A stretch of DNA of 64,000 nt from Aurelia coerulea (GCA_039566865.1 CM076959.1:19762501-19826500), one strand, 5' to 3'; counted from the stretch's first letter, positions 33,467 through 45,420 are shown. Notes: a model not told the origin generated them from the sequence alone. Numbers and translations: made by a program.

Positions 33467-34888
33467 ATGATGGAGTTGACAACATCAGCAGAGAATATGA
33501 CAATGCATGGATTTGCTCGCATATCAATAACGAGATCAAAAATCATACGAACTATTTGGTTGATAAGTATGCTTGGCTTCTCAGGGATGCTTTTTTATCA
33601 ACTCCAAGCAATCCTTGTTCGATTCTTTAAATATCCTTCAGTTGTGAAATACGAAACAATTCTTTCCACAAAATTGCAATTCCCCTCTGTCACCATTTGT
33701 GCATCAAGTATTAGCAAGCCGAAGTTGCTGGCTTTGGGTAACAAAACTTTCATTGAGGAGAGCTTCGAAAGAGTGCAAAAATATCATAATGTGGGCATGG
33801 GGAGGATTGAGTTTGCATCAACAATACTGAATAAAGTTATCAAAAATGTCACAAATCTTAAACAAGCATCTTTCAATCAGAGTTCATTTATGATTGAAAA
33901 TCTGAAAGGATCCTGCAATTTTGGAACAACAAATGAATGCAATTATTCAAAAGATTTTAAAGACATACTGTTAGTAAATCGAGTTCCTTGTTATAACTTC
34001 AATCATAATGGAAAATTCTATCAGAAAAGGGCAGGCCCAGAAGGAGGGTTCTCAATCATTCTATTCCTTGACGTCAACAACGCAATGCCTTTGCCGTTTG
34101 CCGAATTGGGAGATGGGGTTGAAATATTGCTGCAACATCACACAAATTTCCCCTTTCCGTGGAAGGGTTCTATCCTGGTCCCTGCTGGACATTTAAGCTA
34201 CATAGAAATAAAGAAAACAGAGATTCTTAGGATGAAATATCCATACCCATCAAATTGCACCAATGGGGAAAACCTCCCTCTTTTATATCCTGGTCAGTAT
34301 ACTGTGCTTAATTGTCAGGAATCATGTTTTGGGTATAAAGTAGCAGAAAATTGCAGCAAAGTTGATTTTTATCTGAATGCTTTATTGCCTAAGCACCTGA
34401 AGAAGAAGCTTGCAATTACTACATCAGATCATGAATGTTGGTTTAAAATATTTCACAAAATGGATTCCGAAGGATTCCAATCTTGCAAATGTAAACTTCC
34501 ATGCTCTGAAGTGCATTTTGACAAATCAGTCACCCATTCCAAATGGCCTTCAACACCCGATATCCCATACTATAGAAGTGTATTCAGCAAGGCATTAGGT
34601 ATAAACAAAAGCACACTGACAGAGGAATTTATCAGAAAGAATTTCCTGAAGGTGAATGTCTTCTTTGGTGACATGTCACTCAAGCGAACAACGGAAGAAA
34701 AGAAATATACCTATGATATGATAATCAGTGATATTGGTGGGCAGATGGGAATTTGGATTGGAGCCTCGATGTTCTCTATCATGGAACTGTTTTATCTATT
34801 TGCTCAATTTGTCAATCATATCTTCAAACCAAAAATGAAAACAAGTCATGTTGGAACATTGGAAAATGGCAACAACTCTCACTTGTAA
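33467..34888 (+). CDS. DEG/ENaC/ASIC-family sodium channel subunit, intronless
   Basis: 473-codon uninterrupted frame from ATG 33467 to stop TAA at 34886. Family marks seen: the cytoplasmic HG gating motif (H14-G15), TM1 about 27-47, the post-TM1 motif FPSVTIC at 72-78, a cysteine-rich extracellular domain (for example SCKCKLPCSEVHF), and TM2 about 425-452 with the GAS selectivity filter at 432-434 followed by the SIMEL stretch. Length is within the usual 450-600 aa. The family forms trimeric, amiloride-sensitive sodium channels opened by protons, peptides or mechanical force; in cnidarians many are neuropeptide-gated. Gating here cannot be deduced. A second ATG (33470) directly follows the first. 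A short upstream frame at 33286-33330 duplicates the N-terminus. A possible poly(A) signal is AATAAA at 36070-36075. Confidence 0.93.
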   Translation: MMELTTSAENMTMHGFARISITRSKIIRTIWLISMLGFSGMLFYQLQAILVRFFKYPSVVKYETILSTKLQFPSVTICASSISKPKLLALGNKTFIEESFERVQKYHNVGMGRIEFASTILNKVIKNVTNLKQASFNQSSFMIENLKGSCNFGTTNECNYSKDFKDILLVNRVPCYNFNHNGKFYQKRAGPEGGFSIILFLDVNNAMPLPFAELGDGVEILLQHHTNFPFPWKGSILVPAGHLSYIEIKKTEILRMKYPYPSNCTNGENLPLLYPGQYTVLNCQESCFGYKVAENCSKVDFYLNALLPKHLKKKLAITTSDHECWFKIFHKMDSEGFQSCKCKLPCSEVHFDKSVTHSKWPSTPDIPYYRSVFSKALGINKSTLTEEFIRKNFLKVNVFFGDMSLKRTTEEKKYTYDMIISDIGGQMGIWIGASMFSIMELFYLFAQFVNHIFKPKMKTSHVGTLENGNNSHL

Positions 34889-35771
34889 ATGAACATGAGA
34901 AGAAGAACTGAGGTAATAGACATTCTTAAATGGTGTGCAGCAAAACTAATTCCTTTGAAGGGGTCTGACAAGTGAAAACAGGTGCAAAAACCTTAAGTTA
35001 CAAAAGACTACATATGCTCTATCTTGGCAGTATTGTAATGTATATTCTGATGACACAGGCCTTGTGGCTGACTTCTACTAGCAACCCTTCTGTGAAGTTT
35101 TTAAAGTACATGCCTTGCACAAATAAGCATGTTAATAGTTCTCAAGAATTCCAAAAAAATCCATGTTTGATAATAAGTGTGAGATTTTTCAAACAAGAAT
35201 TCTTAAGAAACTAAAAAATCCTCAAAAAGAATTTTTAGGCAGCAAAGAAAGTTAGTGCAAGGTTTTAGCCAACATGACTTGAAATGATGCTAGGTTTGCC
35301 AAAATGAGCTTCACTTTTCTGACAGTCAACTATATTGAAACTTTTTGCCTCAGAGCTCAATAACTGTTTTAATCTTTAGCAACAACCAAGACAAACAACA
35401 CATATTTCTGAATCTAATCACTTCTTTTAGTGGCTAGGGAATGCAAAGAAATCAAACATTCTTTTTGCCGTTGGCTGACGCTGACAAAAATGTGAAGCTC
35501 TGTTGGCGCACTTGATATTGTTAAAAAGATTTATTATCATCATGTCATGTGAACTTTTATTATCACATTGTGATATGAGACTTAAGCATATATGTTTAAG
35601 GAATTGGATATTGAACTGAGTGCGAATAAGCGATAATAATGATAATAATGAAAGAGCAGGGAACCAACTCTTGTAAACAGGGCTCAAAAAAAACTTTTTC
35701 CTTCCTGGTAGCAAGCTAAGCACCTTAATTTCTCCTAACGTATTTTCTTCTTCTTTCCCAATTATATCCCA

Positions 35772-35935
35772 TTTCTTTTCTCTCCTTCTTTCTTTCCCTC
35801 TCCTTCCTTCCCTTCCTTCATTTCTTCCCCTCTTTTCTCTTTTATTCCGTTTCTTTTCTCTCCTTCTTTCTTTCCCTCTCCTTCCTTCATTTCTTCCCCT
35901 CTTTTCTCTTTTATTCCGTTTCTTTTTCCTTTTAA
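35772..35935. repeat. Polypyrimidine tract with 78-bp duplication
   Basis: Almost pure C/T for 180 bases, with two copies of TTTCTTTTCTCTCCTTCTTT..TTTATTCCG. A long strand-asymmetric tract that could form triplex DNA. 3' of the channel gene. Confidence 0.85.
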
Positions 35936-36079
35936 TCTTCTTCCCTCTTGTGAAATTTTAGCATTTTAGCTACCTTCTTGGAAGTGCTGCTACCATACCA
36001 CTTCATTTTTAGCCCTGCTTATATACTGCCCGAAATATGCATGTATGTCAAATATTTATTTGGAACTCGAATAAAGACT

Positions 36080-38600
36080 CTTTTTTCAGAATGAATTCTA
36101 CATACTCACTCAAGATCATATATTTAACTTACTCACATTAGCCATATATTTTATCCAAGTACTCATATATTCATCGTCTCAGTTAATCGTAAATTCAAAT
36201 ATTTGGTTCTGCTATATTTGGAATCAGTTTCTTGGAATTGCCTTAGACCATCCAGTTAACAGTATCAATAATGGTTTCAGAAGAGTTTGAAGAGGGAAAA
36301 ACCGATCTCAGTCCCAGGGTAAATCCATGCAGCCTACGCTAGAGATCTCCGGTGTGGAGCCGTGAGAATCTATTGTTCTTCCAGTGTTTTGGCAAGAATA
36401 TCCAGCATTGATTTTACATGGTTTCTACCAGGGTCTCAGTCCCCACAAAAATAAACGGCAAATAATTAAAAAAGCACTTCTCAATGTCAGATTAACTTTC
36501 CCCACTACCTGTGATGCATGCAGAGGTAGCAGTTGCAGGGAAATTTCAACATGCTGCTTGGGCTTGGCCTTTGGCTCTTTTTTGGGAAGCAAGTTCCGCG
36601 CAGCCGCGGCCCACACACACACCACCCAAGGAAAAATCTTATTAAGATAGGCCATTTCAAGCATTAGAGTGAGAATGCAAATTCTATACTCTTCTTCGAA
36701 TTTGATTTCTCATTTTACAGCAATTTTGTCCATCATCTCAAGGACAAAGGAAGTAAAAAAGGGCCTAAACATGGCTTATTACTTAGTCTAGTTTGGTAGG
36801 GCCTCTGCATTTCAAGCCTCTGGCTGCACATCGTGTGTGCTTTCATTTTACAAGCTGTGCAAACTTTCTTTCACCGAAGTTAGTACATAATATAACCAAA
36901 TATAACAAAGTAAGTACAATGTAAATGTAAGTCCAACCTGATAAACCTTTTACATTTCGCAGTTCTGCCCTCTTCGTCTGCCATTGCGCGCTTTCTTCTC
37001 CATTCTCTCCCTCTCCCCAGTCTTCTCATTCCCAGTCTCACGACGTCGCAGCCTCGTTTGAAGTTTTCGCGCGTCTTCGCGCCTTTTTCCTCATAAGTGA
37101 ACCCAAAACAAATATTATTGAAAGAAGCCGCTTATGAGGCCAAAAATTAAGAAATTAAATACTGTGAAACTATAGCTAAAAACTAAACATTGGAAAGGCT
37201 TTAAAAACTTCGTTTTGAAATGTTTTGGAGGGGGCATTGATTGTTATGGAACTTTTAAGTGACTCATAAGGAGAAACTGCGAGAACTCCAAATCCGACGA
37301 GTTTATGAAACTTTCAGTACTGGCTCAAATTCTTAATTTCTTGCAAAAAAAGTTTCTTGCCCCCTTCTACTAACTTTCCTCCTATCCCAACCCACTACTC
37401 TGGTGAACTATATCGAATTAGAGTGACACAATGCAAAAAACGAGTACATTCTAAGGCAGTTATGATATGAAAACGTTACTAAAAGTAGCTGATAACGCTA
37501 GTAGTAGAATTCACTACAAAATAATGAAACAATATGGTATCTACAAGATTAAATATTTAAATTAAGTAGCAAGATAAAAGCTCATAAATACAGTGGATTA
37601 TAAAAATCTACATGACAACAAACACTCTTGGATCGCAGATTAGCAAAATTTGAATGTGCCTTACAAATTATCACAAGGCATTCTTTGTACAGGGTGTCCC
37701 AAACAAAATTGTTCCATGTTGGATTAGATACTAAAAAATAACAATGTAATAAATAGGCTCCATGGTAAAATAGCCCTACCCCGTAGATCGTGAAATAATT
37801 CTCGACACCATAATTTTGCAAGTCCACTGAACATTGACGGAGTTATAAGCTTTTTAATTTCAAGTTTGTGCGAAAGCTGAAATCAGAGGAACCTACATGA
37901 CTTGTTTTGCAAAGCATCTTCCAAAATCGGGGTGAAAGAAGATTCTCCAATATCAGACATGCAAATATCAGGGATCAGGGCAAACCAAATAGGAGTTCGA
38001 AAGCAAAGTAATTATTATATCTGTCGTCAAGACATTCATTGCTCCCTTATTGAAAAGGCCCCCCGAGGCCTCCTACCCTACATATATTCAATTTGAGGTT
38101 CGAATGTGCGCATAATTACGACAACGATTTCTACATCCGAGGGGTGCATCACTCTGTAAAAATCTCGTACACTTTTGGCAAAAATCCTATTGTTTTCAAG
38201 AAAAGTCCGTAAACGTACGCCTTATCGGCAGACTGACACATCCCTCGGCTCGGCTGTACCTAAACTGCTTCCTCGTACCCTGAAATTCTGGTCAGGAAAC
38301 TGAATTTAAATAACTATATGAATACTAATGTATGAATATAAAAAATGATGCATGAACAAAGAAAGGAAACAAAAAATTGAAAAGATTTCTTCTCCTTGCG
38401 ATATGCAATATATCTTTGTATTTTCAAACTGCCATATCGGCAAAGCCAGTCGATTTGTCTTGCCAAAAAGCTAAATCTTTTATTTCACAAACTACTCCCT
38501 TGCCTGATGGGAGCCTGCTAAGTATATTGATGTATGAACAGTGGAATTAAAGCGTAAATGAAATGAAATAAAACATTTTAAAATGTATCTTGTTCTTTAT
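36080..38600. other. Intergenic region 3' of the channel gene, no recognised gene
   Basis: Contains decayed AAGAAACT-family sequence near 37080-37380, a partial GGGTGTCCCAAAC end at 37692, and a GC-rich patch at 36590-36620. None of the short frames is convincing. Confidence 0.4.
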
Positions 38601-38806
38601 GCTACATGGACACTGTCCGATTTGTTGATAATGATTGCAGCAAAGATGATGGCGAGAAGCTACGAGAAAGAATAAGGATACAAATTAGCCAAATAAATCT
38701 CCGATACAATAAATCCCTAAACCCCACCTCGTTGTCGTTCTTGCTTAGCAAAGAATGTCTTACGACTGGAGAAGACGGAGTCTCAATTCTATTTTATGTC
38801 AAGAAG

Positions 38807-38971
38807 CAGGGACGTAGGAAGCATCTCAAACTTGGAGGGACACGACACTTCAAGGGCACTTTTTCATTAAGCTAAAGGGGCACTTCCTGAAAATAAAAAG
38901 GGCACTTCTTTGTTAATTGCAATATCTTGGGGGGCACGTGCCCCCAGTGCCCCATGGTTCCTACGTCTCTG
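38807..38971. mobile_element. hAT-type MITE, 8-bp target duplication
   Basis: CAGGGACGTAGGAA at the left, TTCCTACGTCTCTG at the right, with TCAAGAAG on both sides (38799-38806, 38972-38979). Internal GGGGCACGTGCCCCC palindrome. Relatives at 46743 and 8127. Confidence 0.88.
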
Positions 38972-39199
38972 TCAAGAAGTCTAAAAACAGTCTAAAAATC
39001 TGCGTCAGAAAAAGAGTCTCCTTTTAATACAGAACTAAATCATTTGTATTGCAGTTTCTGGTCCTACCCTAAACTTTCTAGTAAAATCTAACAAAGTCTT
39101 ACTTCTCGAAGTTGCCAATGATCTGATGGTACCAAAATTTATACCGGGTGTCCAAAAAAGCGATCAGAATCAGAAATTCTATATTTGAATGCAATTTAC

Positions 39200-42100
39200 C
39201 TCAACAAGCACAACACCTGCTCCAACACCTCCAAGTATTGCAAGGTTATCCTTTGCCCATGTTTCCAACTCAGCAGCACAATTCTGTAAAAGTTAAAAGT
39301 GTACCAGTGTAAAAACGTAAAGGTATAATGTGTTATATACTTGGTATATACGTAAAGATATGCAGGACAAACCCCCGTAACATGACGAAAATATAACGGC
39401 AAATATGTGTAAATTTACCAAAAAGAGCTTCAGCTTTTTGAAAATATTTTATATAGAGAATACTTGGGTACTGGAATGAATCAAAATTTAATTGACTGTT
39501 GAAAAGCTGGATTGCTTTTGTGGTTTTTATTCTATTTTCCTGAGCATTGGAAATACAGGCAAATTTGGATTTATGTAAATTCCTAAAAAGGATAAATACT
39601 CTCCTTGCGCACAGGATATCCCAAAGATGTTCTTCGACGTTTGATTAAAAGTAAATTGATACCGAAAGTGAGGTTGATCTCACGTTTAGCTTGAAATGAA
39701 ACATGGCCGACAAAACATGAAGTAGACGGTTTATTTCAACTTGAGAAAACATGGGATAGGCCTATATGTCGTTTGAAAAGCAAAACCAAAAGAACGATCA
39801 ACAAAGAAACAACCAATGACAACGTTGGACAGGTAAGAACATTTGAATATAACAAATTCAGTGCAATGGGACGACTTTAATGTCGTCCTAGGGCCCTTGG
39901 CAAAGATGGTAGAAAAGCTTTAAGCTTTTAACTTTTATATCAGTTGAAGTACAATTACAAAGCGACAAATGTCCTTTTTTGGTCATATATGTAGAAAAGA
40001 GAAACTAGAATATTTGGTCAGTACAGGGACGTTTGAAGGGAAAAGAGCACGTGGCAGGCAAAGACAAGGTTATGTTGCTAGCATGAAAAGAAGAATGGAA
40101 CAATCTTGGACAGAGAACAAAATCATAGAAAGTACAAAGGACAGAGATATTTGGACTACCATGATCGACAACGTCGGTGGACATGACTCTTAAATAGATA
40201 GATAGATCAGTTGAAGTACTGCAAGGTGGAAGCATACCTTCTGTTTAGGCCAAATTTTGATTTTCAGATTATCAACAATTGGCTCTTTTAAGAGCTATTA
40301 ACTGAGACTCCCACATTTACGTACGTGCAGAGGATCATGGGAAGAACAGGGTCTTATATAATGCATCATCAATTTGTATACCTTTGTGAAAATGAGCGTC
40401 GTTGAAGAAGTCGTATTCTGGCATACAGTATTGGATTGACTGACGCAACAACTCAATGGCACCCTTTTCCCAGAATTCTTTGCGATCCATTTTGAACCTG
40501 ACCAATCAGTGTAATTATTTGCACCACAGCATTTGAACTATAAAACGAAAAAAGATAATAATATCATACATACACCCGGTTTGAGTGTCCCGGCATACTC
40601 TACCCCGTGATTTCCTCAGTGACAAAATAAAGAAACTCTATTTTCAGGAAGTGCCCCTTTTTTCTGGAATTTCTTTTTTGCCATTTTGAAAACATTCCTA
40701 ATTTAAACTCCGAACATGGACTCCAAACCAGCTAGTAATCTACTCCGTTTGGGAAGCTTTGATTTGGAAGTGAATGTGAAAAACAAATGATCATAGAGAA
40801 AGCAATTTTTTATCGAAAAAAAACAACGAATGAAGATCAATAAAAAATAAATTGAAAATTCAGCAACTAATGTCTTTTATGTCGTGCGTTTTGTCGTTTA
40901 TCGTAGTCATAGTTGTGCTTCTTGTATATATCATAAAACTAAGTGATATTGTAAGTGCCAGTCATAGGAGAAAAGGGGAGAGACACAAAAAACCAAAAAA
41001 TCTCTAAACTTGATGACCTTGTGTCTTTTTCCTCCATGATTGGCACATTTGAATCGTAGTCTTTGTAGTTCATCACTTTTTAAATTTGAAAGCAAATTGT
41101 GTCCATTTACGATTTACGAATAGTATAGTGCTAGTCTAAAGCTCGTCTAAAGTTATTCAAAAAGATCATAAACAACACATCTGCTGTAAAAATTGCAAGC
41201 TACGTTTCAAGAAACACAGCAAGCACAAGACAATGCAGATATAACAGTAAAACATTTATACCACTTCTATGCAAGGCAGAGTCATACAGAAACAGTTATT
41301 TTTCGAGAAAGATAAGGGACTGGGATACTTGCTCAAATAATGTCATTTTAGAACTGTAAATATTTTAACCTGTTTTTATAGATTAGCTTTGTAATTTTGT
41401 AATCTAACTTTTGTGATTTGGTAAATTCTACTTTAATTTCTTTTGGGTCTTAGACCTCTTCGCATTGATGCCGCAAGGCTTTGCAAAGTGTTTCGTAGAT
41501 GTAGATGTACTTGTTGGGGAGACAAGATACGCTTCACCCGAGGAAACGCATGCTTCCCCCGTGCTGTAGGTTAAAGCTCATGCGCAGTAGCGTATTGAGG
41601 TTGAAGCTCTGACGAGCGCATGCGCTTTAACCCACTGCACGGGGGGACACATAAGTTTCCTTGGACAAAGCGATCTCGTCTCCCCAACAAGTACTTACGT
41701 TTTTCTGGATATTATCGACAGCTTTCGTAACTGCCGATTGTCCTGATTCACCGTAAGTCTTTTGAATTGCTTCAGTGATTGCATCAGTCGCAAATCGTTT
41801 CGCCTGAATGAAAAATCAGAAGCAGGAAGTAAATACAATGTGCTTTAAAATCTTGTGTAAATTTTAGAATATTTGTTGATGCAAAGTTGTGCTAAACAAT
41901 CTAGACTTGCCCCCAATCAATTTCTTGTTTATTCATTGCAGTGCAAGTAAAAACTTATGTTACCTCTGCGATGGATTTCCGTTTCTCCTTCGCAGCGGTA
42001 GCCAGAAAGTCCTGTTCTCCGTAAGAACTGAATACGCAAGAAAAAGACTTGGAGAAAAGACTTGGAGAAAGACTTGGAGACGGTCTATATGCATTCAGAA

Positions 42101-44656
42101 AGCGAAGACAACTTTTATTATCACATGCAAAAAATCCAAATAATAATTCTGCTATCTAACAGCGCTATTTGAATTCTGCAAATATTTACTACCATAGCTG
42201 ATCAAGGTTCAAAGGTGCTGTGTCAAATTCGGAATGACATGGGGGGATTCTGACGTAATTACAACTAATTTTTGTCCTTTTTCTTTGACAATTTTTGCCG
42301 ACTTTTCGAATCTGGGGGCCCACAATCCCCCTCGTGGTGCCGCAATTGCGAAAGAGTAGATTATTTTACTGATGAATGCAAATATCAAAATGGCACCTCT
42401 GTTAGCCAGATCTTTTTTAAAATGCTAACTGGGGAAAATATTCCCCCCAAACAACAGGCCTATTATCCCTTTCAAACAAGAAAAAATTGATGGCCCTGGC
42501 CATAGTCGCATCAAAGAGCCTCGCTGCTGGCTAGCTGTATCAAGCTTCTGCAAAAATCTATTACCAAATCCGATCAAGGGTCGGGGTCAAAGGTGTTGGA
42601 TCAAACAGCATTAAGGTTCAAAGGACAAATAAGGACTCACCTCTGATCGATAAACAAATGCAAGAACGACGAGAGCAACTTCACACAGAAGAACGAGAAC
42701 GATGAAAATGATAAACTGCAAACAAAAAGGAAAAATGTAAATAGAAAAGCAACAAGAGAGAATGTTTACAACCCTAGCAAGAATTCGTTGTGACTGAAAT
42801 AGATACAACAGATAATATAAGGCTAAAAACGTAAAGGAAAACACCCCTAATTACAGTGGCAGGGATAGCATTAAAAGGTCAGACCTTAATTCCATAACGG
42901 TCCCCTTAGAGGTGCTGGTACAACGAAAAAAAAAATTCGATTGCACGATCACCCAATATAAGATGGTCAGATTTCGGACTACCATAATCCATGGGCCTAT
43001 AAAAATGAGGGAAAAACCTCTCTCAGGTAAACAGGATTGTTCACGAAAAAGTTCTTGAATCAAACTACGTATAATATTTGTGACAAATTCATTGAGACAC
43101 ATTTGAGAGTTGCTCTACCGTAAATTTAATTTTTGACCCTCCAGATGGGAGGGGGGCTTATTAGTGAGGGGGCTTATTCACAAAATCAAATGACAGGGAT
43201 ACAGATGACCGCGCTTTTAGGTTTTTTTACACAATATTTTGCGGATTCAACGTACAATTTTACGAGTCAAACACATAAATTCGACATAGTTTCATCTCAA
43301 ACCATATTAAAAATAAAATGCAAGCTTATCTAGCTCAATAAATTTTGGGGGGAGGGGCTTATTAGAGAGGGGGCTTAATAGAGAGGGGGCTGAATAGAGC
43401 TCTTACGGTATTTGAGTTGAAAATTTCTGCAAGCCACCCTGTACCATCTGTAGCTTACGAAATAACACTCATAAAGTGGTTTTAAGGTTCAGATGATATA
43501 ACCTTGGTTATATTCTGCAAGCTACTTGTACCATCTGTAGCTTACGAAATAACACTCATAAAGTGGTTTTAAGGTTCAGATGATATAACCTTGGTTATAT
43601 TCTGCAAGCTACCTGTACCATCTGTAGCTTACGAAATAACACTCATAAAGTGGTTTTAAGGTTCAGATGATATAACCTTGGTTTATGAGGTTAGCAATAC
43701 GCAAAGAAGACAGTAAAAAGAAGACAAATACAAATAATTGCCCACTCACCAATACAAGCATACACTTGCTTTCTTTGATTGCACCACAACATCCCAAAAA
43801 TGAAATAACAAACACAAATACTCCTACAGCAATCATGATATTCGCTGGTGCTGATAATCCACCTTTTCCAAATACACTGCTGTAATCATTATCTTTCACT
43901 CGCAGGTAAACTCCTAACGCCAATAATGCAATACCAGCAAGCTACGATAATAAGGGAGAAAGTGTGAATGTTTGTATCTGAACTATTAGGGACAGTGCAA
44001 AGTTTATTTTATAACATGGCCGGTGCAAAACGTAACGGGGCAACTACTTTTTTTAAGCTTGTGCAGAACTGGGTCAATGCTTTTTACAAAGAAATATGAC
44101 CGGGGCAACAACTTTTTATAAGCACACTATGAAGTTTGAAATATAAAATGGCTCATTTTGAGGACAAAATTGTGAATCATGCAAGTTGAGAAGTGCTTGG
44201 AAGGATGTGTATGAAAACGACGCAAGATGTCCTTGTCAGTCGTTTGCAAGAAAAATTCATCAGTCATTTCTCTTCATCTTCAAAGTCGATCTTTTCATTG
44301 AAAAGGACTCCTATGGGCAAGAACTGATTTTGATATGGTTCATGAATACGGGAAACACTTTTTTCAAGGAAAGTGTGACGGGGCAGTAGGTATTTTTGCA
44401 ATAATTTGATACAGGGTGAGCAGATTTTTTTGCAAGAATTTCTATTCCCCAACCGGCCATGTAATATAATAAATTTTGCACTGTCCCTTACGATAAAATC
44501 ATGCATGTTGAAGCTTTACTCGTGAAGCTTTACTCGTAAAGCCTTACTCGTAACTTTACAAAGAAACAAGCAACGAAATCAAAGTAACTCACTAACCAAG
44601 AAGAGAACATTTGCAACTATCATCGATTTTTTCACCCAATTCTTGCAGCATGCCAT
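39200..44656 (-). CDS. Tetraspanin TSPAN-D, CD63-like (exons 1-6)
   Basis: Minus-strand exons: 44597-44656, 43750-43941, 42641-42715, 41699-41803, 40382-40537, 39200-39283; all phase 0, 224 residues before the missing last exon. It starts MACCKNWVKKSMIVANVLFL. Exon lengths 192/75/105/84 match TSPAN-A to C; exon 1 is 60 rather than 63. The large loop has CCG at 147-149, PLSCC at C174-C175, C183, and NC at C198: six cysteines, the CD63/TSPAN pattern, unlike the four in A and B. CD63-type proteins work in late endosomes, exosomes and granules; that role here is inference. I found no convincing terminal exon (TM4 end and tail) between 39194 and the channel gene; that interval is full of transposon debris. 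Confidence 0.87.
39870..40210 (+). mobile_element. LINE fragment (ORF2 C-terminal region) with GATA tail
   Basis: The frame through 39969 reads MSFFGHICRKEKLEYL, EGKRARGRQRQGYV and DRDIWTTMI, the familiar FGH..R...GKR.RGRQR end of non-LTR retrotransposon ORF2. Followed by (GATA)n. Opposite to TSPAN-D, inside its intron 5. Confidence 0.75.
41138..41500 (+). mobile_element. LINE 3' fragment with GTAGAT tail
   Basis: A frame ending at 41359 reads SYVSRNTASTRQCRYNSK, then ESYRNSYFSRKIRDWDT, like the C-terminus of non-LTR retrotransposon ORF2. The tail is TCGTAGATGTAGATGTA. Inside TSPAN-D intron 4, opposite strand. Confidence 0.65.
41507..41694. mobile_element. 188-bp MITE abutting the TSPAN-D exon 4 donor
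   Basis: Ends GTACTTGTTGGGGAGAC and GTCTCCCCAACAAGTAC are perfect inverses; further in, TTTAACCCACTGCACGGGGG pairs with the other arm. Its right end overlaps the donor hexamer (GTAAGT) of exon 4 by two bases. Confidence 0.85.
43130..43420. mobile_element. Repeat with GGGGGCTTATTAGAGAGG edges
   Basis: Purine-rich GGGAGGGGGGCTTATTAG at one side and several GAGAGGGGGCT units at the other; the internal TTTTGCGGATTCAAC and TACGAGTCAAACAC recur at 20880-20990 and 62640-62900. TSPAN-D intron 2. Confidence 0.55.
43432..43682. repeat. Three near-identical 87-bp tandem units
   Basis: GTACCATCTGTAGCTTACGA, ACTCATAAAGTGGTTTTAAG and GATGATATAACCTTGGTT repeated at 43443, 43530 and 43617 (period 87) with one or two differences. 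Lies about 70 bases from TSPAN-D exon 2, inside intron 2. Confidence 0.92.
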
Positions 44657-45226
44657 CTTTATTCTGTTTTATATTGTCAACTTTATTTCAGTACTTCGTT
44701 ATGTTTAAGCACTTAGGCCATAAACTTCGACAGTTACAGTTCGGTGATTAGTTTTCTGATTTCCACAACCAGTTGCTATTTCAGCCTTATCAGAATAATG
44801 TGGGAAGACCTACTGTTTCTTCTCAAAGATCAGTCATGGATTACACCCATTGAAAAGACTGAAAGAACAGAATTTCGTACGGACAATAAGCTTTGATTGA
44901 ATCGTATTTGAAGCATGCAATTTTATTCAATAGACACGAAATAAATGTCAATTTGAATAGAACGAGACAAAAATAGGGCATGGTGGTGAGCATAGAGGGA
45001 CGGACGAAATCTGTACGTAATTGTTTGTGGGATGATGATGTCATGCCGCCGAAATCAACATGTAAACAAACACATCAACAAACTACACGTTGCTAGGATA
45101 CGGTTTACGAACCTGAAACTCAAGATGGTAGCCGCAAGATGGTAACCTGAAGTTGTGCGTGTGATGGAGACGCGAAAATAAGGAACTTAACTGACTGAGT
45201 TTCGCATAAGGGCCTAAAAATTTAAG

Positions 45227-45420
45227 CTAAGTGTCACCCCCAAACGGTTCAGCCATAACGTCGTCTTCATTACTATTGAAAAAATTCATTTTGAATAGGG
45301 GCCCACATACAGATCCCTGTGGTACCCGTGAAAGATTATCACAATGTGAGAAGATTGACCCATTAACAAATGTGTATGTTTTTATCGAGCTTATTCATCA
45401 TCAAATCATGGCATCAAATG
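45227..45420 (-). mobile_element. LINE reverse-transcriptase fragment
   Basis: Minus-strand frame reads KTYTFVNGSIFSHCDN, then SRVPQGSVCGPLF, the conserved VNG..S and VPQGSV.GPL block of non-LTR reverse transcriptases, then drifts. Stop at 45227. Dead fragment. Confidence 0.72.

Noticed and set aside
35427..39190. Terminal exon of TSPAN-D
   Set aside because: Tried minus-strand AG/CT acceptors (for example near 35716, 37490, 37880, 38475). None gave a hydrophobic TM4 completion with a short tail.
39969..40193. Independent gene for a basic 74-residue protein
   Set aside because: The FGH..GKR.RGRQR pattern identifies a decayed LINE ORF2 end.
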